The translations under genes were made by a program, and so were the position numbers. From contig NZ_JBBMXV010000002.1 of NCBI RefSeq assembly GCF_037996645.1, positions 124,001-188,000 on the forward strand: 64,000 bases of DNA, given 5' to 3'. Numbering within the stretch: position 1 is the stretch's first letter; the number at the start of each line of letters is the position of its first letter. This DNA comes from Halalkalicoccus tibetensis (GTDB lineage Archaea; Halobacteriota; Halobacteria; Halobacteriales; Halalkalicoccaceae). Of this stretch, positions 1 to 10,403 are shown piece after piece. A model generated the notes under the pieces. It ran no database searches. It saw nothing but the letters and a program-made list of their open reading frames with translations, and was not told where the DNA came from.

Positions 1-572
1 GCGCGGGTCGCCTTCGCGCGCAGCCCCGAGCGCGAGCCGCTGCCGCCGGCGTCGATCGGCCCCGGGATCACCTTCTTGACGTGGGGATGGCCCGCGACGT
101 GGTGGATGGCCTTCACCCCTCCCCGTCCCCCGATCAGCGTCGAGTGGCTCCCGCCGATCTTCTCCTTCGGGGGCGTGTCGACGACCGTGAGCGCTGGCTC
201 GCCGATCCGGCCGCGCACGGCCTCGACGGGGTCGTCGTCGGAGACGCGATAGAAGTCGTAGTGCAGTTGTGCGCGGATCTCGCGAAGGACGTCCCGGTCG
301 CCGGCGGCGTAGACCTCGTTGGGGCGTTTTCGCTGGATCTCGTCGGCCACCCGTCCCGCGAAGTTCCGGCGCTCGACGACCTCGGCGGGGTCGCCCGACT
401 CGGGGACCGTCGTGATCGTCGTCTCGCCGAGCACCTCCTCGCCGTCGAGCATCGTCAGCGTGACCCGGTCCCGGGAGATCTCGCAGACCACGCCGTCGGT
501 GTTCGCGGAACGACAGACCAGGCAGTAATCGCCCGGTTTGTCGAGCTCCGAGTGGCACTCGCGACACCGCAT
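1..572 (-). CDS. DUF2103-like predicted metal-binding protein (partial)
   Basis: Reads leftward from an ATG at 570-572 and runs off the left edge, so the C-terminus is missing (190 codons seen). The N-terminus has two CxxC pairs (Cys3, Cys6, Cys17, Cys20), a zinc-ribbon pattern. The rest is charged and ends in a conserved-looking stretch with GGSHSTL and HHVAGHPHVKKVIPG. This combination resembles the archaeal DUF2103 (COG4031) predicted metal-binding proteins; that name comes from memory of the family, and no enzyme activity is known to me. It is divergent from the aldo/keto reductase that starts at 650, so the 77 bases between them should hold both promoters. Confidence 0.65.
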   Translation of the reverse strand, partial: MRCRECHSELDKPGDYCLVCRSANTDGVVCEISRDRVTLTMLDGEEVLGETTITTVPESGDPAEVVERRNFAGRVADEIQRKRPNEVYAAGDRDVLREIRAQLHYDFYRVSDDDPVEAVRGRIGEPALTVVDTPPKEKIGGSHSTLIGGRGGVKAIHHVAGHPHVKKVIPGPIDAGGSGSRSGLRAKATR

Positions 573-649
573 CGCTTTCCCTACCCCGCCGCGGAATAAA
601 ACCCGACCGCTTCCGACAGCCATTCGGCATGGGACGTCGAGGGGGTGGT

Positions 650-1417
650 ATGGAACCGGAGCTCCCCCCGATCGGCCTCGGGACGATGGGCATCGAGGAC
701 CCCGACACGGTCGCGCGGGCGATCGAGCTGGGCTATCGCCACCTCGACACCGCACAGATCTACGAGAACGAGGACGTGGTCGGCGAGGGGATCTCCCGCG
801 CGGACGTGCCCCGCGAGGAGCTCACGGTGGCGACGAAGGTCTGGGCCGACAGCCTCGCGCCCGCGGACGTCCACCGGAGTACGGAGGAGAGCCTCGGCGA
901 ACTGGGCCTCGACTCCGTAGAGCTGCTCTACGTCCACCGCCCGATCGAGGCCTACGACCCCGAGGAAACGCTGCCTGCGTTCGATTCGCTTCGTGAGGAC
1001 GGGCTGATCGAGCACGTCGGCCTGAGCAACTTCACTACTACCCAGCTCGAGAAGGCTCGTGGGATCCTCGAGGCGCCGATCGCCGCTCACCAGGTCGAGT
1101 ACCACCCGTTCTACTGGGAGGAGGAGCTCCTCGATTTCGCCCGCGAGGACGGCCACGCGCTCGTCGCGTACTCGCCGCTCGCTCAGGGAGAGGTGTTCGA
1201 CGACCCGGTCTTAGAGGAGATCGCCGCGGAGCACGGGGCCAGCGAGGCGCAGGTCGCCCTCGCGTGGCTCGCGGGGACGGAGGGCGTCGTCCCGATCCCG
1301 AAGGCGAGCAGCGAGGAGCACTTGAAGGCGAACCTCGCGGCCGCGGAGATCGAGCTCACCGAGGAGGAACGCGGGCGGATCGACGGGATCGAGGACGCGG
1401 AGAAGCTGTTCGAGTAA
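650..1417 (+). CDS. Aldo/keto reductase
   Basis: A 255-residue NAD(P)H-dependent reductase of the AKR superfamily, a soluble TIM barrel that reduces aldehydes or ketones. The catalytic tetrad is visible: Asp33 and Tyr38 in HLDTAQIYENE, Lys63 in ATKVW, and His96 in YVHRP. The C-terminal cofactor region contains VPIPKASSEEHLKAN. The length is a little short of the usual 270-300 residues but nothing essential is missing. I chose the ATG at 650, preceded by a G-rich GGGGGTGG, over the in-frame ATG at 629, because the family normally begins close to the LPPIGLGTMG strand. The substrate cannot be told from sequence. Confidence 0.9.
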   Translation: MEPELPPIGLGTMGIEDPDTVARAIELGYRHLDTAQIYENEDVVGEGISRADVPREELTVATKVWADSLAPADVHRSTEESLGELGLDSVELLYVHRPIEAYDPEETLPAFDSLREDGLIEHVGLSNFTTTQLEKARGILEAPIAAHQVEYHPFYWEEELLDFAREDGHALVAYSPLAQGEVFDDPVLEEIAAEHGASEAQVALAWLAGTEGVVPIPKASSEEHLKANLAAAEIELTEEERGRIDGIEDAEKLFE

Positions 1418-1454
1418 TAAAGCTTCAAACGGGCGCCGGGGGTAGTTCGGGAGA

Positions 1455-2855
1455 GTGGACGACGACGTGCGAGAGGGCGGGCTCCGGGCGCGGGTGTGGT
1501 CGGTCTGGCGGCGCGTCTTCGGCCTGTCGTGGCCGGTGATGGCCGAGCAGACGCTGCGGACGCTGATGCGGACGACCGACATCGTCGTCGCCGGCTTCTT
1601 CTCGCCGGCGGCGGTGGCCGCGGTCGGCCTGGCGGACGTCTACGCCCGCCTGCCGCTGTGGCTCGGGCTGGGCGTCGGCGACGGCGCGATCGCGCTGTCG
1701 AGCCAGGACACCGGCAGCGGCGCCGACGCCAACCGGGATCAGGCGGTCACCTGGGCGATCACGATCGGGATCGTCGTCGGCCTGCCGTTCGTGCTGTTCG
1801 GCCTGCTCTTTAGTTATACGGCGATCGAGGTGCTCGGCGCCGAAAGCGAGGTCGTGCGGATCGGCGGGCTGTATCTCGCGGTCGTGCTGATCAGCGCGCC
1901 GGCCTACCACCTCACGCTGATCGGCGCGCGCTCGATCCAGGGGACCGGCGACACCCGCACCCCGATGTACGTCAACGGGGCCGCGAACGTCCTGAACATC
2001 GTCGGGACGGTGAGCCTGGCGTTCGGGCTGGGCCCGCTGCCCGAGCTCTCGGTGATCGGGATCGCGGTCGCGACCGCCGTCTCCGACACGCTGGCGGCGC
2101 TGGCGCTCGTGGCGGTCATCGCGCGCCCGAAGGGCGAGCTCTCGCTGGTGCGCCCGGCCGACCTCACGATCGCGAAACAGCTCATCGTCATCAGCGCCCC
2201 GCGGGTCGCCGAGGGCCTCACCGAGGTCGTCGCGGAGTTCCCGTTCAACGCGATCCTGCTGGCGTTCGGCACCGAGGTCAACGCCGCCTACCACATCGGT
2301 CGACGGATGGAACAGCAGATCGCCTCGCCGCTCGCACGGGGGTATGCCACCGCCGCGAACATCATCGCCGGCCAGTCGCTCGGCCGTGGCGAGCCCCGCA
2401 AGGCCTACTTCGACGGCTGGGCGGCCGCGGGCCTCGCGACGCTGACCGTCGGCGGGCTCGGGCTCGCCCTCGTGGCCGGCGCCGAGTGGTTCGTCCTCGT
2501 CTTCACGCGCGACCCGGCCACCATCGAGTACGCCGTCGGCTTCGCGCGGGCCTACGGGATCGCGGCGGTCTTCATCGCGCTGTACGTCGTGATCGCCGGC
2601 TCGCTGCGGGGCGGCAGCGAGACCGTCTCGCCGTTCCTCGCGAAGCTCTCGGGGATGGTGGTCTTCATGCTGGGGATCTCCTACGTTTTCGGCATCCGCC
2701 TGGAGTACGGCGTCGTCGCGGCCTACGTCGCGCTCGTCGCCGACTACGCCTGGCGAAACCTCGTCGTCGGCGCGGTCTACTACCGGCGCAACTGGCTCGA
2801 CCGGGGCACCCGGATGATGTCCGATCGGGGCAGCATCGGGGGCGACGAGGACTAG
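1455..2855 (+). CDS. MATE family efflux transporter
   Basis: A 466-residue polytopic membrane protein of the multidrug and toxin extrusion family, a cation-coupled exporter of small organic molecules. It starts with GTG and has about twelve hydrophobic segments in two similar halves. MATE-like features include the early SWPVMAEQTLRTLMRTTD segment and the GTGDTRTPMYVN loop between the halves, with a matching RGGSETVSPF near the end. A second, distinct MATE protein is encoded at 38467. The stop overlaps the tspO stop on the other strand by 4 bases. The substrate is unknown. Confidence 0.9.
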   Translation: MDDDVREGGLRARVWSVWRRVFGLSWPVMAEQTLRTLMRTTDIVVAGFFSPAAVAAVGLADVYARLPLWLGLGVGDGAIALSSQDTGSGADANRDQAVTWAITIGIVVGLPFVLFGLLFSYTAIEVLGAESEVVRIGGLYLAVVLISAPAYHLTLIGARSIQGTGDTRTPMYVNGAANVLNIVGTVSLAFGLGPLPELSVIGIAVATAVSDTLAALALVAVIARPKGELSLVRPADLTIAKQLIVISAPRVAEGLTEVVAEFPFNAILLAFGTEVNAAYHIGRRMEQQIASPLARGYATAANIIAGQSLGRGEPRKAYFDGWAAAGLATLTVGGLGLALVAGAEWFVLVFTRDPATIEYAVGFARAYGIAAVFIALYVVIAGSLRGGSETVSPFLAKLSGMVVFMLGISYVFGIRLEYGVVAAYVALVADYAWRNLVVGAVYYRRNWLDRGTRMMSDRGSIGGDED

Positions 2856-3355
2856 TTCAGCGCCCAGATCGAGTAGTTGAGGACGGCCGCGAAGCTGACC
2901 CACGCGAGATACGGCACCAACAGCGCCGCGGCACGCCGGTCGACCCGCGCGAAGGCGGCGATGGTCGCGACGATCAGGACCCAGAGGACGACGATGACCC
3001 CGAGCGCGAGCAGCAGCTCCTGTGCCGCAAAGAACGTCGGCGACCACGCGACGTTGACGACCATCTGGACGGCGAAGACGCCCAGCGCGAGCTTCACCGC
3101 GCGGTTCTCCGTCCCTTGACGGTAGACGAGGTAGGCGGCGATCCCCATGAGGGTGAACAGCAGCGTCCAGACGATCCCGAACGTCGCGCCCGGCGGGTAG
3201 AACCACGGCTTCTCGAGCGCCTGGAACCACGCGCTGTCGGGGGTGGTGAACGGGACGCCCAGCGCCCCGATCAGGTTGATCAGGACGGCCGCGGCGATCG
3301 CGCCGAGGACCTCGCGGCGGCTGATCCGAACGCCGGCGACCGAGAACTCCGTCAT
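2852..3355 (-). CDS. tspO: TspO/MBR family membrane protein
   Basis: A 167-residue protein with five hydrophobic segments, the size and topology of TspO / peripheral benzodiazepine receptor homologues, which bind porphyrins and tryptophan-derived ligands. Typical features are aromatic-rich loops, including ALEKPWFYPPGATFGIVWT, VNVAWSPTFF and the C-terminal LNYSIWALN. Conserved tryptophans and the PPG motif are present. It is monocistronic and convergent with the MATE gene, overlapping its stop by 4 bases. In haloarchaea the role is usually inferred to be in stress or tetrapyrrole sensing; nothing in the neighbourhood refines that. Confidence 0.92.
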   Translation of the reverse strand: MTEFSVAGVRISRREVLGAIAAAVLINLIGALGVPFTTPDSAWFQALEKPWFYPPGATFGIVWTLLFTLMGIAAYLVYRQGTENRAVKLALGVFAVQMVVNVAWSPTFFAAQELLLALGVIVVLWVLIVATIAAFARVDRRAAALLVPYLAWVSFAAVLNYSIWALN

Positions 3356-3395
3356 ACTCGTCGTAGGATCGCCACGGGGATGAAGCTACCCCGTT

Positions 3396-4727
3396 TCAGC
3401 CCAGTTCGCGGGGGTCGCACTTCAGGTACTCGCGGAGCAGGACGGTCGCGTACGAGCCGCTGGGAAGCGCGAAGTCGAAGGTGAGGGGGTCGCGCTCGAC
3501 CGAGAGGTCGGTCGTCAGCAGGATCGCCCTGCGGGTGCCCGTCGAGCCGAACTCGCCGGGCAGCTCGAAGTCGGTGGGGGAGATCCCGGCCGCCGAGAGG
3601 ACGTCGCGTTCGATCTCGCCCGGCTCGCCCTGCCCGAGCTCCGTCCCGGTGCCCACGAGCGGCGCGGTGACGAACGCCCGCCCCCGTTCGACGTGGCGGT
3701 TGATCGTCTCGACGCGCTCCTCGGTGACGCGCTGGGTCCTGTCGGTGTCGGGACGGGCGAGCCCCTCGGAAGCCTCCGAATCGGCGAAACAGACCACGTC
3801 GCCGGCGACCGCGCGGTCGAACGGCAGGCCGCGCTCGAGGCGCTCGCTCAGGATCCGGTTGAACAAGTACGATTGGGCGGCGTTGACGAACAGCCGCTGG
3901 AGGTTCGTCGGGACGGTCTCCAGAGCCTCCCGGAAGTCCTCCTCGCTTCCCGCGCTGCCCTCGACCAACCGGTGGAGCATCGAGCGCTCGAAGCCGAGTT
4001 TCCGAGGGAAGCGTTCGAGCGCGCCCGCCCAGTCCTCCGTCTCGCCGACGTAACCCCTGGCCGCCTGCGTGTCCTCGGGCTCGGCCTCGCGGGGATTGGC
4101 GAGATACTCCATGACCGCCCCGCGCCAGTCGCCGCGGGCGATCGCCAGCCCGACCTCGTGGGTGACCGGCCGCCTGCTCCCGAAGCGCTGCTGGCCGAAG
4201 TAGTTGGGAACTCCCGCCCGACCCCCGCCGAACGCCCGGAGCTCCTCGGTGATCGCGTCGACCCCCTCGGGATCGGCCTCCCTGACACGGATCTCGAAGG
4301 CATTGCCCGCCAGGTCGCCGAACTCGATCGCGCGGCCGGCTCGGCCGAGCACCTCGATATCGACGTCTCGGATCTCGGGAAGCTCGTCGGGGTCACCCTT
4401 CGCGACGCTGAACAGCTGGGTCGTCACGGCCCGCTTGTCCTTCGTCCCAGCCCACGAGACGCGCTCGCGGCTGATCCCCATCGCGTCCGAGAGCCGCCTC
4501 GCGAAGTCGTTTGTGTCCCAGCCCCGGAGGGTGGCCCGGAGCACCAGATGGGGGTAGGCGTCGGGGTCGGCGTCGAGCGGCTGGGCCTCGAACGCCTCGA
4601 TCTCGCTGACCCGGAAGTCCGCGTCCCGATCGCGGATCCGCCCGCCGATCCCGTCGGCAGCGCTGACGTAGTAGGCCATGCCGACCTCGCGCTCGACGGG
4701 GTGGGCGGACCTGAGACGGTCGTCCAT
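3396..4727 (-). CDS. truD: tRNA pseudouridine(13) synthase TruD
   Basis: A 443-residue soluble RNA-modifying enzyme that makes pseudouridine at position 13 of tRNAs. The TruD active-site motif [11 protein letters not shown] is present with the catalytic aspartate at Asp97, and the family's NYFGQQRFG motif follows about 85 residues later. The length fits archaeal TruD. The frame stays open far upstream, but the ATG at 4727 starts the recognisable N-terminus ([11 protein letters not shown] follows about 38 residues in). It is divergent from the FAD oxidoreductase at 4821, leaving a 93-base shared promoter region. Confidence 0.93.
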   Translation of the reverse strand: MDDRLRSAHPVEREVGMAYYVSAADGIGGRIRDRDADFRVSEIEAFEAQPLDADPDAYPHLVLRATLRGWDTNDFARRLSDAMGISRERVSWAGTKDKRAVTTQLFSVAKGDPDELPEIRDVDIEVLGRAGRAIEFGDLAGNAFEIRVREADPEGVDAITEELRAFGGGRAGVPNYFGQQRFGSRRPVTHEVGLAIARGDWRGAVMEYLANPREAEPEDTQAARGYVGETEDWAGALERFPRKLGFERSMLHRLVEGSAGSEEDFREALETVPTNLQRLFVNAAQSYLFNRILSERLERGLPFDRAVAGDVVCFADSEASEGLARPDTDRTQRVTEERVETINRHVERGRAFVTAPLVGTGTELGQGEPGEIERDVLSAAGISPTDFELPGEFGSTGTRRAILLTTDLSVERDPLTFDFALPSGSYATVLLREYLKCDPRELG

Positions 4728-4788
4728 ACCCGTCCTCGTCCCGGCCGCCGGATAACCCCCTCGAAGCGGGCGGTCGCGATCGGGGAAA

Positions 4789-4797
4789 CGGTATATG
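4789..4797 (+). promoter_or_regulatory. TATA-like box before the FAD oxidoreductase gene
   Basis: GGTATATGG lies about 28 bases before the ATG at 4821, the usual distance for a leaderless haloarchaeal transcript. A GGGAGGT directly abuts the same ATG, so an initiator with a Shine-Dalgarno-like sequence is also possible. Confidence 0.5.
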
Positions 4798-4820
4798 GGG
4801 GCGGCCGGCGCATGGGAGGT

Positions 4821-5888
4821 ATGCACGTGGCGATCGTCGGCGGCGGGGTGGTCGGGACCGCGCTGGCGGCCGAGCTCGCCGGGCGCGCGGAGGTGACGCT
4901 GCTCGAACGCGGGTCGCTCGGCGGGGGGACCACCGCGGCCTCGATGGCGATGGTCCACCGCCAGCAGCCCGCCCCCTCGGGGTACGACCAGCACCTGCGC
5001 GATCTGGCGTGGGAGCGCTACGAGCCCCACCTCCCCGACCTCACCCACACGAAGGTCGGCTCGCTCTACGTCGCCGAAAGCGAGGCGTTCGCCGAGCAGC
5101 TCGGCGAGGCCGCACCCGCCCTGTGCGAGTTGGGCGTCGAGACCGAATACGTCGGCCCCGGGGAACTGTCGGAGTTCGGGGTCGAGGAGGGACTCGGCGC
5201 GCTGTACACGCCCGATGAAGGCTACTTCGAGCCCGACGAACTCGTCGAGCACTTCTCGACCCGCGCCCGCGAGCGCGGCGCGCGGATCGAGACGGGCGTC
5301 GAAGTGGTGGGGATCGATCCCGGCGAGAGGGTCGGGATCGACACCACCGAGGGGAAGCTCGCGGCCGACGCGGTCGTCAACGCCGCCGGCCCGTGGGCAC
5401 CCGAGATCGACCGGCTGGTCGGCCTCGAGTTCCCGCTTCGTCACACCCGCGGGCCGATCCTTTCCTTTTCGTGTCCGAGAAATCCCGAGCCGTTCACGCT
5501 GTTCGAGCGCGGGCTCTACTGTCGGAGCCACCCCGAAGGACTTCACGTCGGCCGGTTCGCCACCGACTTCGAGGCGGGCGAACGGCTCGATCCCGACGAG
5601 GCCCTGCCGGTCCCCGATTCGTTCCGCGAGGAGGTCGGGGAGCTCGCCGGGACGGTGCCGGCGATCGCCGGGGCGAAGGGGATCGACGAGTGGGTCGGGA
5701 TCCGGACCGTCACCCCCGACGGCCGGCCGCTGGTCGGTGCGACGGGAGTCGAGGGCTATCACGTCGCGACGGGCATGAGCGGGCTGGGCGTGACGCTCGC
5801 GCCCGCGGTTTCGGACCTGCTGGCGGACCGGTTGCTCGGGAACGACAGAGAACTCCTGGAGCCGCTCTCGCCCGCCCGGTTCGGGTAG
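4821..5888 (+). CDS. FAD-dependent oxidoreductase (DAO family)
   Basis: A 355-residue flavoprotein of the glycine / D-amino-acid oxidase-like (DAO) family. It opens with the dinucleotide-binding strand [17 protein letters not shown] and an acidic residue at the end of the second strand (LLERG). The C-terminal FAD motif is also present: [14 protein letters not shown] followed by a [17 protein letters not shown] segment. These proteins oxidise amino or imino acids such as sarcosine, glycine or proline; the substrate here is not predictable. An in-frame ATG lies 9 bases upstream at 4812, but 4821 fits both the TATA spacing and the Rossmann strand. Confidence 0.88.
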   Translation: MHVAIVGGGVVGTALAAELAGRAEVTLLERGSLGGGTTAASMAMVHRQQPAPSGYDQHLRDLAWERYEPHLPDLTHTKVGSLYVAESEAFAEQLGEAAPALCELGVETEYVGPGELSEFGVEEGLGALYTPDEGYFEPDELVEHFSTRARERGARIETGVEVVGIDPGERVGIDTTEGKLAADAVVNAAGPWAPEIDRLVGLEFPLRHTRGPILSFSCPRNPEPFTLFERGLYCRSHPEGLHVGRFATDFEAGERLDPDEALPVPDSFREEVGELAGTVPAIAGAKGIDEWVGIRTVTPDGRPLVGATGVEGYHVATGMSGLGVTLAPAVSDLLADRLLGNDRELLEPLSPARFG

Positions 5889-5897
5889 CCACGGAGG

Positions 5898-5904
5898 TTT
5901 ATAC
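5898..5904 (+). promoter_or_regulatory. TATA box of the gene at 5928
   Basis: TTTATAC is centred 27 bases before the GTG at 5928. This supports a separate leaderless transcript and decides the GTG start over an ATG in another frame at 5908. Confidence 0.55.
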
Positions 5905-5927
5905 GCGATGACGGGGCCAAGGGGCGC

Positions 5928-6356
5928 GTGGCCCGCAGAACCCTCGTCGCCGACCGGCTCGAAAACGGCGCCTACGCCGTCTCGGAGCACCGCGATCCCT
6001 CCGACCGGGAGCCCGAGCCGGTCGCCAGCGCCCTCTCGCGGCGCGCGGTCTTCGAGTCCGTCGACTTCCGGACCCACGAGGCGGTCGTCGTCCGCGAGGA
6101 CCGGGAGACGACCTACTTCGTCCTCCCGTTCTCGATCCCGACGGCCGACTCCCTGACCTCATCAGGAGGGGCCTGCATCGGTCTCAGGCCGGAGGCGGGG
6201 CTGAGCGAGCCCTATCTCCGCGGGTGGACCCACGCGATGAAGGGCTCGCTCGGCGACGCGATCGAGGCGGGGCTGCTCGACGAGCGGGCCGCGCGGATCT
6301 ATCTCGAGAGCCGGGTTCGGGGGTTCGACGATACAACGGAACTGATCGTCCCATAG
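5928..6356 (+). CDS. Conserved hypothetical haloarchaeal protein
   Basis: A 142-residue soluble protein starting with GTG, whose position is supported by a TATA box 27 bases upstream. I do not recognise a domain. It is acidic and mixed alpha/beta in look, with no membrane segment and no obvious catalytic motif. One notable stretch is [20 protein letters not shown], followed by [20 protein letters not shown]. It ends 35 bases before nucS on the same strand, so the two could be co-transcribed, although both can be read from their own start signals. Confidence 0.75.
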   Translation: MARRTLVADRLENGAYAVSEHRDPSDREPEPVASALSRRAVFESVDFRTHEAVVVREDRETTYFVLPFSIPTADSLTSSGGACIGLRPEAGLSEPYLRGWTHAMKGSLGDAIEAGLLDERAARIYLESRVRGFDDTTELIVP

Positions 6357-6391
6357 CGTGGCTTTTACCCGCGGAGCCGGTAGGGGAGGCA

Positions 6392-7120
6392 GTGACAGCG
6401 ACCGAGGAGACCGTCGCGCTCTCGGAGCCGAGCGTCGAGGAGGCCTACGGCCGGCTGGCGGGGGCGATCGACCGGGGCGCGCTGGCGACGCTGTTCGGCG
6501 AGTGTACCGTCGAGTACGACGGCCGCGCGGCGAGCAGTCTGGGGCCGGGACGGCGCCACGTCATGTGCAAACCCGACGGAACGGTGCTGGTCCACACCGA
6601 CGAGGGCCAGAAGCCAGTCAACTGGCAGCCGCCGGGCAGCGAGCAGGAGGCGCGGCTCGAGAACGGGGCCCTCGAACTCCACAGCCGGCGCGAGAACCCC
6701 GACGAGGAGCTCGTGGTGCGGTTCACCGACATCGCTCATCTGGCGGTCTTCGAAACGGGAGACGACGGCGCGAACCTCTCGGTGGCGGGCACCGAGGAGG
6801 ACATGAAACGCCGGATCCTCGAGGAACCGGAGCTGATCGAACCGGGCTTTCGGCCGCTCGCGACCGAGCGGAGCACCCCGGCTGGCGCGGTCGACGTCTA
6901 TGGGGAGGACCGGGAGGGACGGGTCGTGATCCTCGAGCTGAAACGCCGGCGGGTCGGCCCCGACGCCGTGGGCCAGCTGAACCGCTACGTCGAGGCGCTC
7001 GAACGGGACCTCCACGCGGGCGTCGAGGTCAGGGGGATCCTGGTCGCGCCCTCGGTGACGGACCGGGCCCGCCGGCTGCTCGCGACGAACGGACGGGAGT
7101 TCGTCTCGCTCTCCCCTTAA
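6392..7120 (+). CDS. nucS: Endonuclease NucS / EndoMS
   Basis: A 242-residue nuclease. The family cleaves both strands at mismatches or branched DNA, and in archaea and actinobacteria acts with the sliding clamp in a MutS-independent mismatch repair route. The N-terminal DNA-binding/dimerisation half includes [15 protein letters not shown]. The C-terminal RecB-like nuclease half has GAVDVYGED, then [12 protein letters not shown], giving the D...ExK catalytic pattern, and [11 protein letters not shown]. The frame is open further upstream, but the GTG at 6392 after a GGGGAGG gives the usual family length. Its stop overlaps the mutS stop on the other strand in a shared TTAA. Confidence 0.92.
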   Translation: MTATEETVALSEPSVEEAYGRLAGAIDRGALATLFGECTVEYDGRAASSLGPGRRHVMCKPDGTVLVHTDEGQKPVNWQPPGSEQEARLENGALELHSRRENPDEELVVRFTDIAHLAVFETGDDGANLSVAGTEEDMKRRILEEPELIEPGFRPLATERSTPAGAVDVYGEDREGRVVILELKRRRVGPDAVGQLNRYVEALERDLHAGVEVRGILVAPSVTDRARRLLATNGREFVSLSP

Positions 7121-9732
7121 TCCTCGTTGACCTCGCGCTTCAGCCGATCCAGCGTCGTCAGCGCCTCGATCGGCGTCATGTTCGCGACGTCGAGCTCGCG
7201 CAGCTCCTCGATGAGGGGATCGGACATCGGTTTCGAAGGGGCCGGGGGCGACCCCGCACGGTCGTCGTCGACGGTGCGGCCGCCGTCGGTCGCGTTCTCC
7301 GGAGCGCCCTCCGCGACGAGCGCCCGCGAGCGCTCGACGACGCTGTCGGGCACGCCCGCGGCGCGGGCGACCTCGATCCCGTAGGACGCCGTGGCGGCCC
7401 CCCGCGAGACGTCGTGGCGGAAGGTGACGCCGTCGTCGGTCTGCGTGGCCGCGAAGTGGAGGTTGAACGCGCCCGGGAGTTCGTCCGCAAGGTGGGTAAG
7501 CTCGTGGTGATGGGTCGCGAAGAGCGTCAGCGCGCCGACCTCGCTATGGACGTACTCGGTGATCGCCCGCGCGATCGCCAGCCCGTCGGCGGTGCTCGTT
7601 CCCCGTCCCACCTCGTCGAGCAGGACCAGCGATCGCTCGGTGGCACCCCTGAGGATGGTCGCGAGCTCGCTCATCTCGACCATGAAGGTCGACCGGCCGC
7701 CCGCGATGTCGTCGCTCGCGCCCACGCGGGTGAACACCCGGTCGACGATCCCGATCCGGGCCCGGCTCGCGGGCACGAAGCTCCCGATCTGGGCGAGGAT
7801 CGCGATCAGCGCGACCTGGCGCATGTAGGTCGACTTCCCGCTCATGTTCGGGCCCGTCAGCACCGCGAGGCGGTCGTCGGGCGCCAGTTCGATCCCGTTG
7901 GGGACGAACGACTCCTGGGCGCGCTCGACGACCGGGTGTCGGCCGCCCTCGATGTCGATTCCCGGTTCCTCGGCGATCTCGGGACGGACGTAGCCGTACT
8001 TCGCGGCGACCTCCGCGAGCGAGACGAGGACGTCGAGGGTCGCGAGCGTCTCGGCGACCGCCTGCACCCGCTCGGACTCGTCCGCGACCTCCTGGCGTAC
8101 CTCGACGAATAGTTCGTACTCGAGGTCGTCGGCGCGCTCCTCGGCGGCCATGATCTCGTCCTCTCGCTGCTTGAGTTCGGGCGTGTAGAAGCGCTCGGAG
8201 TTCTTCAGCGTCTGTCTGCGGGTGTAGTCCTCGGGTACCCGATCGAGGTTCGGGTTCGTGACCTCGATGTAGTAGCCATGCACCTGGTTGAACCCGACCT
8301 TCAGCGAGTCGACCCCGGTTCGCTCGCGTTCGCGGGCCTCGAGCGAATCGATCCACTCCTTGCCCTCGCGCTCGGTCTCGCGCAGCTCGTCGAGGTCCGC
8401 GTCGTAGCCCGGCGCGATCACGTCGCCCTCGGTGATCTCGATCGGCGGGCTCTCGCCGATCGCCCGGTCGATCAGCTCCCGTACTTCCTCGAGCTCGTCG
8501 AGATCCCCCCGCAGCTCACGGAGGGTGTCGCTCTCGACGCCCTCCATCGCCGCGCGGATCTCCGGGACCCGGTCGAGGGTGTCCTTCAGCGCGCGCAGGT
8601 CCCGGGCGTTCGCCCGACCCCGCGAGACCCGCGCGATCAGGCGCTCGATGTCGTAGACGTCGGAAAGGAGGGCGTGAACCTCCTCGCGGGCTCCCACGAG
8701 CGTCGTCCACTCCTCGACGGCATCGAGGCGAGCCTCGATCCGACCCGGGTCGAGCAGGGGCCGGCGCAGCCAGTCAGTGAGCTTTCGCCGGCCGAGCGCG
8801 CAGGCGGTCTCGTCGAGCACGCCCAGGAGGGTGTGTTCGCTATCGCCGCCGACCGCCCGGGGCTCGAACAGCTCCAAACTACGGAGCGCGACCCGATCCA
8901 GCAGCATGTACTCGCGGGGCTCGTAGCGGGTGAGGTGGTTGAGGTAATCGAGATGGCCGTCCTGCCCGCCACGGGCGTACTCGGCATACGAGAGCAGCGC
9001 GCCGCAGGCGCCGATCTCGGCGTCGCTCGCCAGGCGTTTTTCAGGAACGCCGAAGTACGAATCGAGCAGCGCGCGGGCCTCTCCGAGGTCGAACGCCGAG
9101 GGGTCGTACGGCGTGACCATACAGTCGCCGTCGAACCCGTCGAACCCCTCCAACTCGGGGCCGACGATCGCCTCCGCGGGGGCGAAGCGGCTGATCTCGT
9201 CGCGGATCGTCTCCTCTGAGTCCGAGCCCGTGGCGACGAAGTCGCCAGTCGAAACGTCGAGGAAGGCCAGCCCGTACTCGTCCCCGCCCCCGCTTCCGTG
9301 GGCGAGCGCCGCGACGTAGTTGTTGTCCTCGCTTCTGAGCAGTTCGTCCTCGGTCAGCGTGCCCGGCGTGACGATCCTCGTCACCGCGCGATCGACCACG
9401 CCGCTCGCCTCCTCGGGGTCCTGGACCTGGTCGGCGACCGCCACGCGGAACCCGGCGTCGAGCAGCGTCTCGATGTAGGATTCGGCGCTGTCGATCGGGA
9501 TCCCCGCCATCGGATATTTTCCAGTACTGTCCTCGCGTTTGGTCAGCGTGATCTCCAACAGTCGGGCCGAGAGCTCGGCGGCCTCGCAGAACGTCTCGTA
9601 GAAGTCGCCCACCTGAAAGAGCACCAGCGACCCGTCGTACTGCGCACAGAGGTCGCAGTACTGGCGCATCATCGGCGTCAGCTCCTCGTGGCGCGCTCGC
9701 ATCTTCTCGGGTGCGCCGAGCGCCGCGTCCAT
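7117..9732 (-). CDS. mutS: DNA mismatch repair protein MutS
   Basis: An 871-residue MutS1-type protein. The mismatch-recognition domain carries the Phe-Tyr-Glu wedge in [10 protein letters not shown] near residue 50. The connector, lever and clamp domains follow. The ABC-type ATPase has the Walker [15 protein letters not shown] at about residue 625, then [14 protein letters not shown] (Walker B and signature region) and the FATHHHEL switch histidines. A short acidic linker leads to a C-terminal helical tail ending in [10 protein letters not shown]. The ATG at 9732 starts the recognisable N-terminus; the frame stays open to 9933. No mutL is visible in the window. It converges on nucS. Confidence 0.95.
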   Translation of the reverse strand: MDAALGAPEKMRARHEELTPMMRQYCDLCAQYDGSLVLFQVGDFYETFCEAAELSARLLEITLTKREDSTGKYPMAGIPIDSAESYIETLLDAGFRVAVADQVQDPEEASGVVDRAVTRIVTPGTLTEDELLRSEDNNYVAALAHGSGGGDEYGLAFLDVSTGDFVATGSDSEETIRDEISRFAPAEAIVGPELEGFDGFDGDCMVTPYDPSAFDLGEARALLDSYFGVPEKRLASDAEIGACGALLSYAEYARGGQDGHLDYLNHLTRYEPREYMLLDRVALRSLELFEPRAVGGDSEHTLLGVLDETACALGRRKLTDWLRRPLLDPGRIEARLDAVEEWTTLVGAREEVHALLSDVYDIERLIARVSRGRANARDLRALKDTLDRVPEIRAAMEGVESDTLRELRGDLDELEEVRELIDRAIGESPPIEITEGDVIAPGYDADLDELRETEREGKEWIDSLEARERERTGVDSLKVGFNQVHGYYIEVTNPNLDRVPEDYTRRQTLKNSERFYTPELKQREDEIMAAEERADDLEYELFVEVRQEVADESERVQAVAETLATLDVLVSLAEVAAKYGYVRPEIAEEPGIDIEGGRHPVVERAQESFVPNGIELAPDDRLAVLTGPNMSGKSTYMRQVALIAILAQIGSFVPASRARIGIVDRVFTRVGASDDIAGGRSTFMVEMSELATILRGATERSLVLLDEVGRGTSTADGLAIARAITEYVHSEVGALTLFATHHHELTHLADELPGAFNLHFAATQTDDGVTFRHDVSRGAATASYGIEVARAAGVPDSVVERSRALVAEGAPENATDGGRTVDDDRAGSPPAPSKPMSDPLIEELRELDVANMTPIEALTTLDRLKREVNED

Positions 9733-9820
9733 GGGAGAGGGGTGGTCCCGCGCGTGGAAATACCCCTCGGAACCACGAGCCGGCGATCGATAGGGGCTAA
9801 AACGATCGGGGCCTGAGACG

Positions 9821-10402
9821 ATGACGATGCGTTCCACGCCGATCCCGAGCGGCAGGTCCCTATCCTGGTCCGTCGCCGTGGTCGTACTGACCACCCTGAT
9901 CGCCATCGAACCCGCTTTCGCCCGTTCGGCCACCGATCTGTTCGTCGAAACGGGTGGGCCGCTGAGATACGCGCTGGTCTTCCTGTTCGCCGCGATCCCG
10001 TGGTTCGAGATCTTCCTCGTGATCCCGGTCGGGATCGGCCTCGGGATGAACGCCGTCGCCGTCGCCGCCCTCGCCTTCCTCGGGAACGCGCTGTCGGTCT
10101 ACGCGGTCCTCGTCTTCCACGACCGGACGCGGTCCTGGTTGGCGAGACGCCGGCGACGGGAGGCGACGCCGGGGATCCGCTCGCGGGGCCGGGCACGGGA
10201 CGTCTGGGACCGCTACGGGCTGGCCGGGCTGGCGCTGTCCGCGCCGCTGATCACCGGGGTCCATCTCGCCGCGCTCATCGCGCTCACGGCCGGCTCCGGA
10301 AAGCGGGCCGTCGGGACGTGGCTGACCGCGAGCATCGCCCTCTGGACGGTAGTCCTGACCGCTGCCTCCTACTACGGCTTCGGGTTCCTCGCGGGGCTCT
10401 GA
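9821..10402 (+). CDS. Small multidrug export protein-like membrane protein (COG2426)
   Basis: A 193-residue membrane protein with an N-terminal hydrophobic segment, then three or four more. It has the family-like [19 protein letters not shown] and, late in the protein, [22 protein letters not shown]. These match COG2426 / small multidrug export proteins (PF06695) as I remember them. Actual transport activity is poorly established for the family. A second ATG lies 6 bases downstream of the chosen one. It is divergent from mutS, 88 bases away, and faces the DsbA-like gene tail to tail with a 1-base gap. Confidence 0.75.
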   Translation: MTMRSTPIPSGRSLSWSVAVVVLTTLIAIEPAFARSATDLFVETGGPLRYALVFLFAAIPWFEIFLVIPVGIGLGMNAVAVAALAFLGNALSVYAVLVFHDRTRSWLARRRRREATPGIRSRGRARDVWDRYGLAGLALSAPLITGVHLAALIALTAGSGKRAVGTWLTASIALWTVVLTAASYYGFGFLAGL

Positions 10403-10403
10403 G

